In this document: positions 36,087 to 45,251 of the stretch, piece after piece
Layout: every line of letters starts with the position of its first letter
Numbering within the stretch: the first letter of the stretch is position 1
Origin: Pseudoduganella flava
GTDB taxonomy: Bacteria; Pseudomonadota; Gammaproteobacteria; Burkholderiales; Burkholderiaceae_D
Assembly (NCBI RefSeq): GCF_007830495.1
Contig: NZ_VLKW01000007.1
Coordinates: 275,021-339,020 of the forward strand
DNA: 64,000 bases
Direction: 5' to 3'
Notes under the pieces: generated by a model
What the model saw: only the letters and a program-made list of their open reading frames with translations
Database searches by the model: none
Told to the model about the DNA's origin: nothing
Program-made: the position numbers and the translations under genes

Positions 36087-36745
36087 TTCTTCGCCCCCTT
36101 CTTCTTCTCGGCCGCCGCCTTCTTCTGCGCCGCCACTTCTTCCTGGTCGAGATAGCGGAAGGTCTTCGCGACGGCGTTCAACGTCAGGCCGCCATCCTTG
36201 TTCGTCACCAGCTCCATATTGTTCAGCGTGACGATGCGCGGCAGGTTCGCCATGTCGCCGGCAAAGGCGCCCAGGTCGTGGTAGTTGCCCGTGACCTTGA
36301 TGTCGATCGGCAGCTCGGCGTAGTAGTCGCGCGCGACGACCTGGCCCGGCTTGAACAGCTCGAAGCGCAGGCCGCGGCCCAGGCCCGCCTGGTTGATGTC
36401 CGACAGCAGTGCCGCCATCTCGGCCTTGCTGGGCAACTGCTTCTCGAGGCGCACGACGTACTGGTCGACCTGCGCCTTCTGCGCCGTCAGCGCTTCCAGG
36501 TTGATCGCCTGCGCCGTCTTCAGCCGGTATTCGTCGCGCAGCCGCTGCTCCTGCGCGGCGCCCGCCTCCTGCTCCTCGAACTGGCCCTGCCAGTAGCCGA
36601 AATAACCCAGCACCGCGACGCCAAGCGCGACGCCGATCCCGCACAGCACGCGCGGCGCCAGCGGCCACTGGCCGGGGTGCACGCCGTTCAGGCCGCGGAA
36701 CTGGTCGGTCAGCCCGTCCGCGATGCGTTTGATGTCCGTTGCCAT
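36083..36745 (-). CDS. pilO: Type IV pilus inner-membrane protein PilO
   Basis: 220 residues. A short cytoplasmic N-terminus and one membrane helix near 34-52 (VLCGIGVALGVAVLGYFGYW) are followed by a periplasmic coiled coil (55-115) and a ferredoxin-like domain (AGLGRGLRFELFKPG, PIDIKVTGNYHDLGAFAGDMANLPRIV). The last residues are lysine/alanine-rich. It dimerises with PilN in the alignment complex. Its start follows the pilN stop by one base. Confidence 0.95.
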   Translation of the reverse strand: MATDIKRIADGLTDQFRGLNGVHPGQWPLAPRVLCGIGVALGVAVLGYFGYWQGQFEEQEAGAAQEQRLRDEYRLKTAQAINLEALTAQKAQVDQYVVRLEKQLPSKAEMAALLSDINQAGLGRGLRFELFKPGQVVARDYYAELPIDIKVTGNYHDLGAFAGDMANLPRIVTLNNMELVTNKDGGLTLNAVAKTFRYLDQEEVAAQKKAAAEKKKGAKK

Positions 36746-36746
36746 G

Positions 36747-37373
36747 TCAGGGTGCCTTCGCGGCCGGGTGCTTGCCGCCTTCGTTGTCCGGGCTGTCCCG
36801 GTGGTCGTCCTTGTCGCGGGGCCGCTTGATCGCCACGGCCAGCGAGAACTCGACGACGTTGCGCTGGTTCCTCGGCTGGCCGATCGCGCCCGCCTTCACC
36901 TCGATCAGGTCCGGGCGCTCCAGCCACGGCGAGCCGCTCGACAGGTTGCGCAGCAGCTCGGAGACGCGCTCCTGCGATTGCGCGTAGCCGTTCACGTTCA
37001 CCTTCTGGCCTTCCTGCTTGAAGCTCTTCAGGTAGACACCGTCCGGCGTCTGCCGCGCCAGCTCGTCGAGCAGGTAGACGGGCTGGTTGCGGTCGCCCTG
37101 CAAATCCTCGACAGCCTGCTGGCGTGCCTTCAGCGCCTCGATTTCCTGTTTCAGCGTGGCGATGCGGGCGATCTTCGCGTCCAGCGCGGCGATCGACGTC
37201 CGCAGCACGCTGTTGCGCTGTTCCTGCACGGCGATCGCGCGGGCGTTGTAACCGCCGACGAGCAGCACGATGCCCACGCCGACCAGCGCGGCCAGCACCA
37301 TCAGCGCGGCAAAGGCCTTCTTGCGTAGCCGGCGCTTTTCCTCGCGGTGCGGCAGCAGATTGATGCGAACCAT
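36747..37373 (-). CDS. pilN: Type IV pilus inner-membrane protein PilN
   Basis: 208 residues. It begins MVRINLLPHREEKRRLRKK, the conserved cytoplasmic INLLP motif that docks on PilM. One membrane helix (FAALMVLAALVGVGIVLLVGGY), a coiled coil and the PilN fold (LDELARQTPDGVYLKSFKQEGQKV) follow. The start at 37373 overlaps the pilM stop (ATGA); an upstream in-frame Met at 37403 lies in pilM and is rejected. The tail is unusually charged (KRPRDKDDHRDSPDNEGGK). Confidence 0.96.
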   Translation of the reverse strand: MVRINLLPHREEKRRLRKKAFAALMVLAALVGVGIVLLVGGYNARAIAVQEQRNSVLRTSIAALDAKIARIATLKQEIEALKARQQAVEDLQGDRNQPVYLLDELARQTPDGVYLKSFKQEGQKVNVNGYAQSQERVSELLRNLSSGSPWLERPDLIEVKAGAIGQPRNQRNVVEFSLAVAIKRPRDKDDHRDSPDNEGGKHPAAKAP

Positions 37374-38452
37374 CAGCCGAACCTCCTCAATGCCAGGCCG
37401 CACGCGACCAGATAGGCCGGCGCGTCCGCACGCAACTGCTGTTCACGCACGCCCGGCGCCAGTTGCATGCCCTTGAACGGCGAGATCACGGCGCTCGAGA
37501 TGCGGGTGCGGTTGGCGATGATGTCCAGCAGCCCCGGCAACATGGCGCTGCCGCCGGCCAGGAAGATCTGATCGATCTTCGTGAACGGCGTCGACGTGAA
37601 GAAGAACTGGATCGCGCGCGTCACTTCCAGCGCGGCCGATTCCAGGAATGGCTGCAGCACGTCGGCCTGGTAGGCCGCCGGCAGGTCGCCATTCTTCTTG
37701 CGCGCTTCCGCTTCCTCGAACGACAGGCCGTAAGCCCGCACGATGTCCTGCGTCAGCGAATTGCCGCCGAACGGCTGCTCGCGCTCGTACACGGTGACGC
37801 CGTCCAGCATCACGGAGATCTGCGTGACGGTCGCGCCGACCTGGAACAGCGCCACCACCTGGCCGGCACCGGCGCCCGGCATCTGCGCGACCAGCCGGTC
37901 CAGCGCGGCGCGCGCCGCATACGATTCGATATCCATCACCGAGGCCTTCAGGCCGGACGCTTCCGCCACGGCCACGCGGTCCTCGACCTTCTCCCGGCGC
38001 GCGGCCGCGAGCATCACCTCGATGTCGTCCTGCGAGTTGGCGACGGGGCCGATCACGTCGAAGTCCAGGCTCACCTCGTCGAGCGCGAAGGGGATGTACT
38101 GGCTCGCTTCCGATTCGACCTGCACTTCCAGCTGCTCCTCCGACAGGCCGGCGGGCAGCACGATCTTCTTCGTGATGACGGCGGCGGGCGGCATGCCCAG
38201 CGCCACGTTGCGTGCCCGCGTGCCGCTCTTCTTCAGCAGGCGGCGCACGGCATCCACGACCTGGTCCAGGTTTTCCACGTTGCCGTCGGCCACCGCGCCA
38301 CGCGGCAGCGGCTCGGAAGCGCAGCGCTCGAGGCGGATGCCGTCCTTGCCGGCATCGGTCAGCTCGACCAGCCTCACGCCGGAGCTGCTGATGTCGAGCC
38401 CGACGAGCGGCGGCGCGGCGCCACCGAACAGGGTCTTCAGATCAGGCATCAT
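37373..38452 (-). CDS. pilM: Type IV pilus actin-like ATPase PilM
   Basis: About 359 residues. The actin-like/FtsA fold shows in PPLVGLDISSSGVRLVEL, SEASQYIPFALDEVSLDFDVIG, DIESYAARAALDRL, and the adenosine motif IFLAGGSAMLPGLLDII. It sits on the cytoplasmic face and binds PilN. I prefer ATG 38452, with GGGGAA about 8 bases upstream and an N-terminus matching the family; ATG 38467 is the longer choice. It is the first gene of pilMNOPQ and diverges from ponA, the usual arrangement. Confidence 0.95.
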   Translation of the reverse strand: MMPDLKTLFGGAAPPLVGLDISSSGVRLVELTDAGKDGIRLERCASEPLPRGAVADGNVENLDQVVDAVRRLLKKSGTRARNVALGMPPAAVITKKIVLPAGLSEEQLEVQVESEASQYIPFALDEVSLDFDVIGPVANSQDDIEVMLAAARREKVEDRVAVAEASGLKASVMDIESYAARAALDRLVAQMPGAGAGQVVALFQVGATVTQISVMLDGVTVYEREQPFGGNSLTQDIVRAYGLSFEEAEARKKNGDLPAAYQADVLQPFLESAALEVTRAIQFFFTSTPFTKIDQIFLAGGSAMLPGLLDIIANRTRISSAVISPFKGMQLAPGVREQQLRADAPAYLVACGLALRRFG

Positions 38453-38467
38453 CGCTGCATTCCCCAT

Positions 38468-38804
38468 CCCGCGCGGCAGCTGGCCGGCGTCGGGACTATT
38501 TGCATATTTAGAAAAAAACCGTTTAGAAACCGTCAGTTACGTTACAAATGCAGGACGGTAAGGTGGATGCTAGCAATTCCTCAGAGCAACTGTAAAGGTA
38601 TTTCTGGGGGGCACCAGGCGTTCGCTGTGCGTCGAAAACCACACAGTTTTCAGACTGAGTAGCCGGGCCGATAAGACAGTTGTTGACTAGCGTAACTATT
38701 TCTGCAAGGAAATTTAGTCGTGCCTGAGGAGCACCTGAGGGAACGCCGTCGCGCCGGGCGGCTCGCTTATAATGCTTGCACAAAATTACGAAGGCATTCC
38801 CCGC
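38468..38804. promoter_or_regulatory. Divergent pilM/ponA control region
   Basis: The 337-base gap holds the start regions of two operons. A perfect TATAAT at 38768-38773 lies 31 bases before the ponA start at 38805. No good -35 box is seen 17 bases upstream (GCCGTC). On the pilM side the region is AT-rich (around 38505-38530), with no clear sigma70 box that I would defend. No coding potential is seen. Confidence 0.55.
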
Positions 38805-41135
38805 ATGACTCCTCCGAACAACGCTTCCACCGGCAAGGCCAAATCCTCCAAGAATCTGCTGCTGATGGCGCTGGCCTCTTTGGTCGGGCTGGTGCTGGTC
38901 GTCGTGCTGCTCGTCGTGTTCGGCCTGGCGCTGGCCTACCCCAGCCTGCCGTCGCTGGACACGTTGACGGATTACCGGCCGAAGATGCCGCTCAGGATCT
39001 ACTCGGCCGACAATGTGCTGATCGGCGAATTCGGCGAAGAGCGCCGCAACCTCGTGCGCTTCAAGGACATTCCCGACGTGATGAAGAAGGCCGTGCTGGC
39101 GATCGAGGACGATCGCTTCTACGAGCACGGCGGCGTCGACTACTGGGGCATCCTGCGCGCGGCGCTGCACAACGCGACGGGCGGTGCGCGCCAGGGCGCG
39201 TCGACGATCACGCAGCAGGTGGCGCGCAACTTCTTCCTCTCTTCCGAGCAGACGCTGAAGCGCAAGGCGTATGAAGCGCTGCTGGCATGGAAGATCGAGC
39301 AAAACCTGACGAAGGACCAGATCCTCGAGGTCTACATGAACCAGATCTACCTGGGCCAGCGCGCGTACGGTTTCGCGTCGGCCGCGCAGATCTATTTCGG
39401 CAAGAACCTGAAGGACATCTCGATCGCCGAAGCGGCGATGCTGGCCGGCCTGCCGAAGGCCCCGTCGGCGTACAACCCGGTCGTCAACCCGAAGCGGGCG
39501 AAGACGCGCCAGCAGTACATCCTGCAGCGGATGGCGCAGCTGGGCTACATCACGCCGGCCCAGTTCGAACAGGCGAAGAACGAACAGCTGAAGGTGAAGA
39601 CGGATTCCAGCGAATTCGGCGTGCATGCCGAATACGTGGCCGAGATGGCGCGCCAGCTGGTGTATGAACAGTTCAAGGAAGACACGTACACGCGCGGCCT
39701 GAACGTGTTCACGACGATCACGAAAGCCGACCAGGACGCCGCCTACCTGGCACTGCGCAAGGGCGTGATGGATTACGAACGCCGCCACGCGTATCGTGGC
39801 CCGGAAGCCTACGTCGACCTGCCGAAGAGCCGCTCCGAAGCGGACGAAGTGATCGAGACGGAGCTGGCCGAACATCCGGACAGCGACGGCATCGTCGCGG
39901 CGATGGTGCTGTCCGCGTCGCCGTCGAAGGTGACGGCCGTGACGGCGTCCGGCGAGGAAATCACGATCACGGGCGCCGGCCTGGAGATGGCGAAGGCCTG
40001 GCTGTCGGAGAAGGCCGCGCCGAACCGCCGCGTGCGCCGCGGCGCGGTGATCCGCGTGATGCAGGAAGAGAAAGACTGGCTGATCACGCAGATGCCGGAG
40101 ATCGAATCGGCGTTCGTTGCCGCCAGCACGGAAGACGGCGCGATCCGCGCGATGGTCGGCGGCTTCGACTACAACCGCAACAAGTTCAACCACGTGACGC
40201 AGGCATGGCGCCAGCCGGGTTCGTCGTTCAAGCCGTTCATCTATTCGGCGTCGCTGGAGCGCGGCCTGTCGCCTGCTACGGTGATCAACGATGCGCCGAT
40301 CTCGTTCGACGCGGGACAGACGGGCGGCCAGGCATGGGAACCGAAGAACTACGACGGCAAGTATGAAGGTCCGATGACGATGCGCCGCGGCCTGACGAAG
40401 TCGAAGAACATGATTTCGATCCGCATCCTGCACAAGATCGGCGCTAAGTATGGCCAGGAATACGCGACCCGCTTCGGCTTCGAGGCGGACAAGAACCCGC
40501 CGTACCTGACGCTCGCGCTGGGCGCCGGGGCCGTGACGCCGCTGCAGATGGCAGGCGCGTATTCCGTGTTCGCGAACGGCGGCTACAAGGTCACGCCCTA
40601 CCTGATCTCGAAGGTGACGGATGCGAACGGCCGCGTGCTGTCGCAGGCGGCGCCGGACCGCGCCGGCGTCGAGAGCAACCGCGTGATCGACGAGCGCAAT
40701 GCCTTCCTGATGGATTCGATGCTGCGCGACGTGGCGCGCTACGGCACGGCCGCGAAAGCGCAACAGATCCTGAAGCGCCCCGACCTGGCCGGCAAGACCG
40801 GTACGACGAACGACTCCGTCGATGCGTGGTTCGCCGGCTACCAGGCCAAGCTTGTCGGCATCGCCTGGATCGGCTACGACCAGCCGAAGAACCTGGGCAA
40901 CCGCGAAACGGGCGGCGGCCTGGCGCTGCCGATCTGGATCAACTACATGCAGAAGGCGCTGAAGAACATCCCGATCGAGGAGCGCCCCGTCCCCGACGGC
41001 ATCATCATGGCGAACGGCGACTACTACTACGCCGAAAACCCGCCGGGCGTCGGCGTCGAAAGCCTGGAAGGCGCAACGCGCGGCACGCCGGAAGAGGAAA
41101 AGGCGCGCGACGCGGTGAAGAACGAACTGTTCTAA
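38805..41135 (+). CDS. mrcA: Penicillin-binding protein 1A (bifunctional transglycosylase/transpeptidase)
   Basis: 776 residues from ATG 38805. An earlier ATG at 38772 overlaps the -10 box and is rejected. One membrane anchor (LVGLVLVVVLLVVFGLALAY) precedes the GT51 domain (AIEDDRFYEHGGVDYWGI, QGASTITQQVARN, KEDQILEVYMN-like region, GQRAYGFASAAQIYFGK). An OB-like insertion and the transpeptidase follow, with the active-site serine in SSFK (about 473-476), SKN in the second motif, and KTGTT near 664. It builds and cross-links peptidoglycan. It diverges from pilMNOPQ, the classical ponA arrangement, and ends at a strong terminator. Confidence 0.97.
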   Translation: MTPPNNASTGKAKSSKNLLLMALASLVGLVLVVVLLVVFGLALAYPSLPSLDTLTDYRPKMPLRIYSADNVLIGEFGEERRNLVRFKDIPDVMKKAVLAIEDDRFYEHGGVDYWGILRAALHNATGGARQGASTITQQVARNFFLSSEQTLKRKAYEALLAWKIEQNLTKDQILEVYMNQIYLGQRAYGFASAAQIYFGKNLKDISIAEAAMLAGLPKAPSAYNPVVNPKRAKTRQQYILQRMAQLGYITPAQFEQAKNEQLKVKTDSSEFGVHAEYVAEMARQLVYEQFKEDTYTRGLNVFTTITKADQDAAYLALRKGVMDYERRHAYRGPEAYVDLPKSRSEADEVIETELAEHPDSDGIVAAMVLSASPSKVTAVTASGEEITITGAGLEMAKAWLSEKAAPNRRVRRGAVIRVMQEEKDWLITQMPEIESAFVAASTEDGAIRAMVGGFDYNRNKFNHVTQAWRQPGSSFKPFIYSASLERGLSPATVINDAPISFDAGQTGGQAWEPKNYDGKYEGPMTMRRGLTKSKNMISIRILHKIGAKYGQEYATRFGFEADKNPPYLTLALGAGAVTPLQMAGAYSVFANGGYKVTPYLISKVTDANGRVLSQAAPDRAGVESNRVIDERNAFLMDSMLRDVARYGTAAKAQQILKRPDLAGKTGTTNDSVDAWFAGYQAKLVGIAWIGYDQPKNLGNRETGGGLALPIWINYMQKALKNIPIEERPVPDGIIMANGDYYYAENPPGVGVESLEGATRGTPEEEKARDAVKNELF

Positions 41136-41148
41136 ATTGAAGCAGCAC

Positions 41149-41189
41149 CGGGGACGTATCGCCGCGGCGGTACGTCCCCGATTTTTTTT
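41149..41189 (+). terminator. Terminator of mrcA/ponA
   Basis: Ten-base perfect arms CGGGGACGTA / TACGTCCCCG and a 12-base loop followed by eight T residues. It lies 13 bases after the stop codon and only 11 bases before the next start codon. Confidence 0.93.
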
Positions 41190-41200
41190 GTGAGCCGATC

Positions 41201-42706
41201 ATGTCAGATGTAACAACCGCGCAATTGCGCACCGATGTCCTGTCCGGCATCACCGTCTCGCTGGCACTCGTGCCGGAGGCGATCGCCTTCGCGCTGCTGG
41301 CCCAGGTCAGCCCGCTGACAGGCCTGTACGCGGCCTTCATCGTATGCCTCGTCACGTCCGCGCTGGGCGGACGGCCCGGCATGATCTGCGGCGCCGCCGG
41401 CGCGCTGGCCGTGGTGATGACGAGCCTTGTCGTCACGCACGGGGCCGAATACCTGTTTGCCGCCGTCGTGCTGATGGGCGTGTTCCAGCTGCTGTTCGCC
41501 GCTTTCAGGCTGGGCAAGTTCATCCGCATGGTGCCCCACCCGGTAATGCTGGGCTTCGTCAACGGCCTGGCGATCGTCGTCTTCATCGCCCAGTTCGGCC
41601 ACTTCAAGATGCACGGGCAGTGGCTGCGCGGCATGGCGCTGTGGACGATGCTCGGGCTGGTGGTGCTGACGATGGCGATCATCTACGTGCTGCCGCGGCT
41701 GACGAAAGCGATACCGGCCTCGCTGGCGGCCATCCTCGCCGTATCCGGCCTGGTGGCGGCGCTGGGCATCGACACGAAGACGGTGGGCGACATGGGCACG
41801 ATCGCCGGCGGCCTGCCGTCGTTCCACGTGCCGGATGTGCCGGTGACGTTGGAAACGCTCCGTATCGTGCTGCCCTACTCGCTGATCCTGGCCGCGATCG
41901 GCCTGATCGAAACCCTGCTGACGTTGAACCTGATCGACGCCATCACCGATACGCGCGGCCGACCGAACCGCGAAAGCATGGCACAGGGCCTGGCGAACGT
42001 GCTAAGCGGCTTCTTCGCGTCGATGGGCGGTTGCGCACTGGTCGGCCAGAGCATGATCAACATTAACAACGGTGCCCGGCAGCGCATTTCCGGCATCACG
42101 GCCGCCATCTTCCTGCTGGGCTTCATCGTGCTGCTGTCGCGCTGGATCGAGACGATTCCGCTGGCCGCGCTGGTGGGCCTGATGTTCGTCGTGTGCGAGA
42201 AAACCTTCGCGTGGGGCAGCCTGCAGGCGCTGCGCAAGATCCCGCGGCAGGATGCCGTGATCGTGGTGGGCGTCACCGTGATTACCGTGCTGACGGATTT
42301 GGCGGTGGCCGTGCTGGCCGGCGTCGTGTTTGCCGCGCTGGTGTTCGCATGGCAGCACGCAAAGGAGATCCGCGCGACCGTGACGACCGACGCGAACGGC
42401 TGGAAGGTCTACACGCTGAAGGGATCGCTGTTCTTCGCCTCGACGGCAAGCTTCATGGCGCTGTTCGACCCGAAGGGCGACCCGGAGCACGTGGTGATCG
42501 AGTTCCGCGACGCGAAAGTGGTCGATCACTCGGCCGTGGAAGCGATCGACGCGCTGGCGGCCCGCTACCAGCAGGCCGGCAAGACGCTGCACCTGCGCCA
42601 TCTATCGCCCGACTGCCTGGAGATCCTCGACAAGGCCAAGGGCATGGTGGAGGTCAACGCGTTCGAAGACCCGCACTACCACATCGCGGACAACCGGCTC
42701 GGCTGA
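41201..42706 (+). CDS. SulP-family anion transporter with STAS domain
   Basis: 501 residues. About 10-12 membrane helices run from residue 10 to 390, with the SulP signature near the N-terminus (DVLSGITVSLALVPEAIAFALLAQVSPLTGLYAAF) and the conserved FASMGGCALVGQSMININNGAR. The C-terminal 100 residues are a STAS domain (GSLFFASTASFMALFD, HVVIEFRDAKVVDHSAVEAIDAL). SulP proteins carry sulfate, bicarbonate or other anions; the substrate cannot be read from sequence. The start codon lies 11 bases after the ponA terminator, leaving almost no room for a separate promoter downstream of it. Confidence 0.93.
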   Translation: MSDVTTAQLRTDVLSGITVSLALVPEAIAFALLAQVSPLTGLYAAFIVCLVTSALGGRPGMICGAAGALAVVMTSLVVTHGAEYLFAAVVLMGVFQLLFAAFRLGKFIRMVPHPVMLGFVNGLAIVVFIAQFGHFKMHGQWLRGMALWTMLGLVVLTMAIIYVLPRLTKAIPASLAAILAVSGLVAALGIDTKTVGDMGTIAGGLPSFHVPDVPVTLETLRIVLPYSLILAAIGLIETLLTLNLIDAITDTRGRPNRESMAQGLANVLSGFFASMGGCALVGQSMININNGARQRISGITAAIFLLGFIVLLSRWIETIPLAALVGLMFVVCEKTFAWGSLQALRKIPRQDAVIVVGVTVITVLTDLAVAVLAGVVFAALVFAWQHAKEIRATVTTDANGWKVYTLKGSLFFASTASFMALFDPKGDPEHVVIEFRDAKVVDHSAVEAIDALAARYQQAGKTLHLRHLSPDCLEILDKAKGMVEVNAFEDPHYHIADNRLG

Positions 42707-42720
42707 GCCGCCGGCCTGCC

Positions 42721-43053
42721 TTATTCGCTGATCACGACGGGCGCGCCGCCCTGCTCCGTGACGATCGCGGACAGCGCGGTGAACAGCTCCGTGCCGTCGC
42801 GCGTGTCGACCCACTTGCCGTCCACGCGGCGGTAATGGAAGCCGCCGGAGCGCGCCGCCACCCACAGTTCCTGCATCGCGGCCTGGCTGTTGACGATCAC
42901 TTTGGAACCGTTGTGCAGGAACTCGATCTCCAGCACGTTGCCGTTGCGGCTGCATTCGACGTCGACGCGGTTGTCGTCGTTCAGGCGGTCCAGCGCGGCT
43001 TCGATCGCATTCAGCGTGCTGTCGGCCAGGTCCAGGAATTCGGTTTCGGTCAT
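42721..43053 (-). CDS. cyaY: Frataxin-like iron-binding protein CyaY
   Basis: 110 residues from ATG 43053, with GGAG upstream; a Met 8 codons earlier is less likely. The frataxin pattern shows as MTETEFLDLADSTLNAIEAALD (acidic iron-binding helix), VECSRNGNVLEIEFLHNGSKVIVNSQAAMQELWVAA, and GGFHYRRVDGKWVDTRDGTELF. It binds iron and tunes Fe-S cluster assembly. It diverges from lptM/lysA across 39 bases, a layout widespread in proteobacteria. Confidence 0.97.
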   Translation of the reverse strand: MTETEFLDLADSTLNAIEAALDRLNDDNRVDVECSRNGNVLEIEFLHNGSKVIVNSQAAMQELWVAARSGGFHYRRVDGKWVDTRDGTELFTALSAIVTEQGGAPVVISE

Positions 43054-43092
43054 GCTACACTCCATAGGTTCTGTCATAACGAGATTCTAATC

Positions 43093-43266
43093 GTGAAGTC
43101 CACCTTAGCGCTTCCCTTGATTGCCGCGCTGCTCGCGGCATGCGGCCAGACCGGCCCCCTGTACCTGCCGAAGCCACCGGCCAAGCCGGATGCGCAGGTC
43201 GGCAAGCCAGGCGTGGCGCCCGCGACAGCCCCGGTGCCGTCGACTCCTCCCGCATCCCAACAGTAA
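43093..43266 (+). CDS. lptM: Small LPS-transport-associated lipoprotein LptM
   Basis: 57 residues from GTG 43093, starting VKSTLALPLIAALLAAC. The lipobox LLAAC is followed directly by GQTGPLYLP, the signature of the short lipoproteins formerly annotated next to lysA and now known as LptM, which assists LptD oxidation and assembly in E. coli. A proline/alanine-rich tail ends in SQQ. Its stop lies 16 bases before lysA, and the gene sits between cyaY and lysA as in relatives. Confidence 0.88.
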   Translation: MKSTLALPLIAALLAACGQTGPLYLPKPPAKPDAQVGKPGVAPATAPVPSTPPASQQ

Positions 43267-43282
43267 CCACCGCATTTCGAAC

Positions 43283-44560
43283 ATGTCCCACTTCCACTAC
43301 CAAGACGGCGTGCTGCACGCCGAAGGCGTTGCGCTGCCCGCGATCGCCGAACAGTTCGGCACGCCCACGTACGTGTATTCGAAAGCCCAGCTGCTCGAGA
43401 ACTTCGACGCGTACGCGAATGCGTGCGCGGGCCGCGATGCCCTCGTGTGCTATGCGATGAAGGCCAACTCGAACCTGGCGATCCTGGACCTGCTGGCACG
43501 CCGCGGCGCCGGCTTCGACATCGTGTCAGGCGGCGAACTGCTGCGCGTGATCGCCGCCGGCGGCGATCCGAAGAAGGTGATCTTCTCCGGCGTCGGCAAG
43601 AGCGTGGAAGAGATGCGCCTGGCGCTCGGGCACGACATCCTGTGCTTCAACGTCGAGTCGATCCCCGAACTGCACCGCCTGAACGAGGTGGCCGGCGCGA
43701 TGGGCAAGAAGGCTAGAGTATCGCTGCGCGTGAACCCGAACGTCGACCCGAAAACCCATCCGTACATCGCCACGGGCCTGAAGGCCAGCAAGTTCGGCGT
43801 GGCGTTTTCCGACGCGCTGGACACGTACCGCCAGGCCGCGCAGCTGCCGCACCTGGAGGTCGCCGGCATCGACTGCCACATCGGCTCGCAGCTGCTGGAC
43901 GACCAGCCGCTGCTCGATGCGCTGGACCGCCTGATCGAGCTGATCGACGCGCTGGCGGCGGAAGGCATCCACCTGCACCACCTGGATATCGGCGGCGGCC
44001 TTGGCATCGACTACGGCGTGGCTGGCGACAACGCGCCAGCCCCGGCCGGCGATTATGTCGGCCGCGTGTTCCGCCGCGTCGAGGCATGGCGCGCCGAAAA
44101 ACATGGCGGCAAGGCCATCAAGGTGATCTTCGAACCGGGCCGCTCGATCGTCGGCAACACCGGCGTGCTGCTGACGAAGGTCGAATTCATCAAGCACGGC
44201 GAGGAAAAGAACTTCTGCATCGTCGACGCGGCGATGAACGACATGGCCCGCCCGGCGCTGTACCAGGCATGGATGGACATGCAGCCTGTCGTGCAGGGCA
44301 AGGCCGGCGGCGCCGTGTTCGACGTGGTCGGGCCGATCTGCGAATCGGGCGACTGGCTGGCTCGCGACCGCGAACTGCCCGCCGAAGCGGGCGACCTGCT
44401 CGTGATGAAGGCGGCCGGCGCGTACGGCATGACGATGGCGTCGAACTACAACACGCGCGGCCGCGCCGCCGAGGTGATCGTCGACGGCAACCAGGTGCAC
44501 CTGGTGCGCCGGCGCGAAAAGCCGGAAGAGCTGTTTGTGCTCGAGTCGGTGATCAAGTAA
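43283..44560 (+). CDS. lysA: Diaminopimelate decarboxylase
   Basis: 425 residues. PLP-enzyme landmarks: the Schiff-base lysine in CYAMKANSNLAIL near residue 55-65, GAGFDIVSGGEL, HIGSQLLD, the phosphate-binding DIGGGLGIDY, EPGRSIVGNTGVL, and CESGDWLARDRELP from the second subunit interface. It makes lysine from meso-diaminopimelate. It follows lptM by 16 bases and converges on msrQ, with a REP-like palindrome between the stops. Confidence 0.97.
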   Translation: MSHFHYQDGVLHAEGVALPAIAEQFGTPTYVYSKAQLLENFDAYANACAGRDALVCYAMKANSNLAILDLLARRGAGFDIVSGGELLRVIAAGGDPKKVIFSGVGKSVEEMRLALGHDILCFNVESIPELHRLNEVAGAMGKKARVSLRVNPNVDPKTHPYIATGLKASKFGVAFSDALDTYRQAAQLPHLEVAGIDCHIGSQLLDDQPLLDALDRLIELIDALAAEGIHLHHLDIGGGLGIDYGVAGDNAPAPAGDYVGRVFRRVEAWRAEKHGGKAIKVIFEPGRSIVGNTGVLLTKVEFIKHGEEKNFCIVDAAMNDMARPALYQAWMDMQPVVQGKAGGAVFDVVGPICESGDWLARDRELPAEAGDLLVMKAAGAYGMTMASNYNTRGRAAEVIVDGNQVHLVRRREKPEELFVLESVIK

Positions 44561-44599
44561 GGCGCCGACAGGGCCGCCGTCACCCCAAAAGCAAACCCT

Positions 44600-44626
44600 G
44601 GGGTCAGACCCGCCGGGTCTGACCCC
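44600..44626. repeat. REP-like palindrome overlapping the msrQ 3' end
   Basis: Perfect 12-base arms GGGGTCAGACCC / GGGTCTGACCCC with a 3-base loop, between the convergent lysA and msrQ genes. The msrQ stop codon (44604-44606) lies inside the left arm. It may also act as a bidirectional terminator, although there is no T-run. Confidence 0.85.
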
Positions 44627-45251
44627 GGCCTCTGCCGTTGGTTATCTCCGGGCTTCGCCGGCTCCTTGCCCACCAAACCCTCATCAAGAGCAACAGCCCA
44701 ACGATAAAGCTGAACAGCAGCGGCTGCGCGAGATCGTTCTTGGCGGCCTTCATCCACCAGAAGTGCAGCACGCCCAGCGGCGCGATCACGTACACCAGCC
44801 GGTGCAGCCACATCCAGTTCTTGCCGCCCAGCCGTTTGACCATGCCGTTCGTGCTCGTCACGGCCAGCGGGATCAACAGCACGAACGCGACGAAGCCGAC
44901 GAGGATGAACGGCCGCTTGCCCACGTCCTTCAGCATCTCCGCCACGTCGAAGAAGTGGTCGAACCACAGGAACGTGGTGAAGTGCAGCGCGCCGTAGAAG
45001 AATGCGTACAGCCCCAGCATGCGGCGCAGCTTCAGCAGCCAGTTCCACTTCGCCAGGCGGCGCAGCGGCGTCACCAGCAGCGTGATGCACAGGAAGTACA
45101 AGGTCCAGTCACCGGTGGCGCGCGTGATGTATTGCAGCGGTTCGACGAGGGCATCGGTCAGCACCAGGTAAACGAGCTTGGCGAACGGCAGCAACGCCAG
45201 CACGAACACGGCCGCCTTGATCGCACTGACCTGCTTGGCGGTCGGATTCAT
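44604..45251 (-). CDS. msrQ: Haem-binding membrane subunit MsrQ of the methionine sulfoxide reductase system
   Basis: 215 residues. About six membrane helices and conserved histidines mark the ferric-reductase-like fold (LGLYAFFYGALHFTTFLWFDHFF, NWMWLHRLVYVIAPLGVLHFWWM). MsrQ passes electrons from the quinone pool to MsrP. Its ATG overlaps the msrP stop by one base. The last eight residues, GRGQTRRV, and the stop are encoded by the REP-like palindrome, so the natural C-terminus appears to have been replaced or extended by the repeat. Confidence 0.93.
   Translation of the reverse strand: MNPTAKQVSAIKAAVFVLALLPFAKLVYLVLTDALVEPLQYITRATGDWTLYFLCITLLVTPLRRLAKWNWLLKLRRMLGLYAFFYGALHFTTFLWFDHFFDVAEMLKDVGKRPFILVGFVAFVLLIPLAVTSTNGMVKRLGGKNWMWLHRLVYVIAPLGVLHFWWMKAAKNDLAQPLLFSFIVGLLLLMRVWWARSRRSPEITNGRGRGQTRRV

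Noticed and set aside
44600..44626. Palindrome between lysA and msrQ as a plain intrinsic terminator
   Set aside because: It lacks a T-run and matches the repeat family found elsewhere; a terminator role may be secondary.
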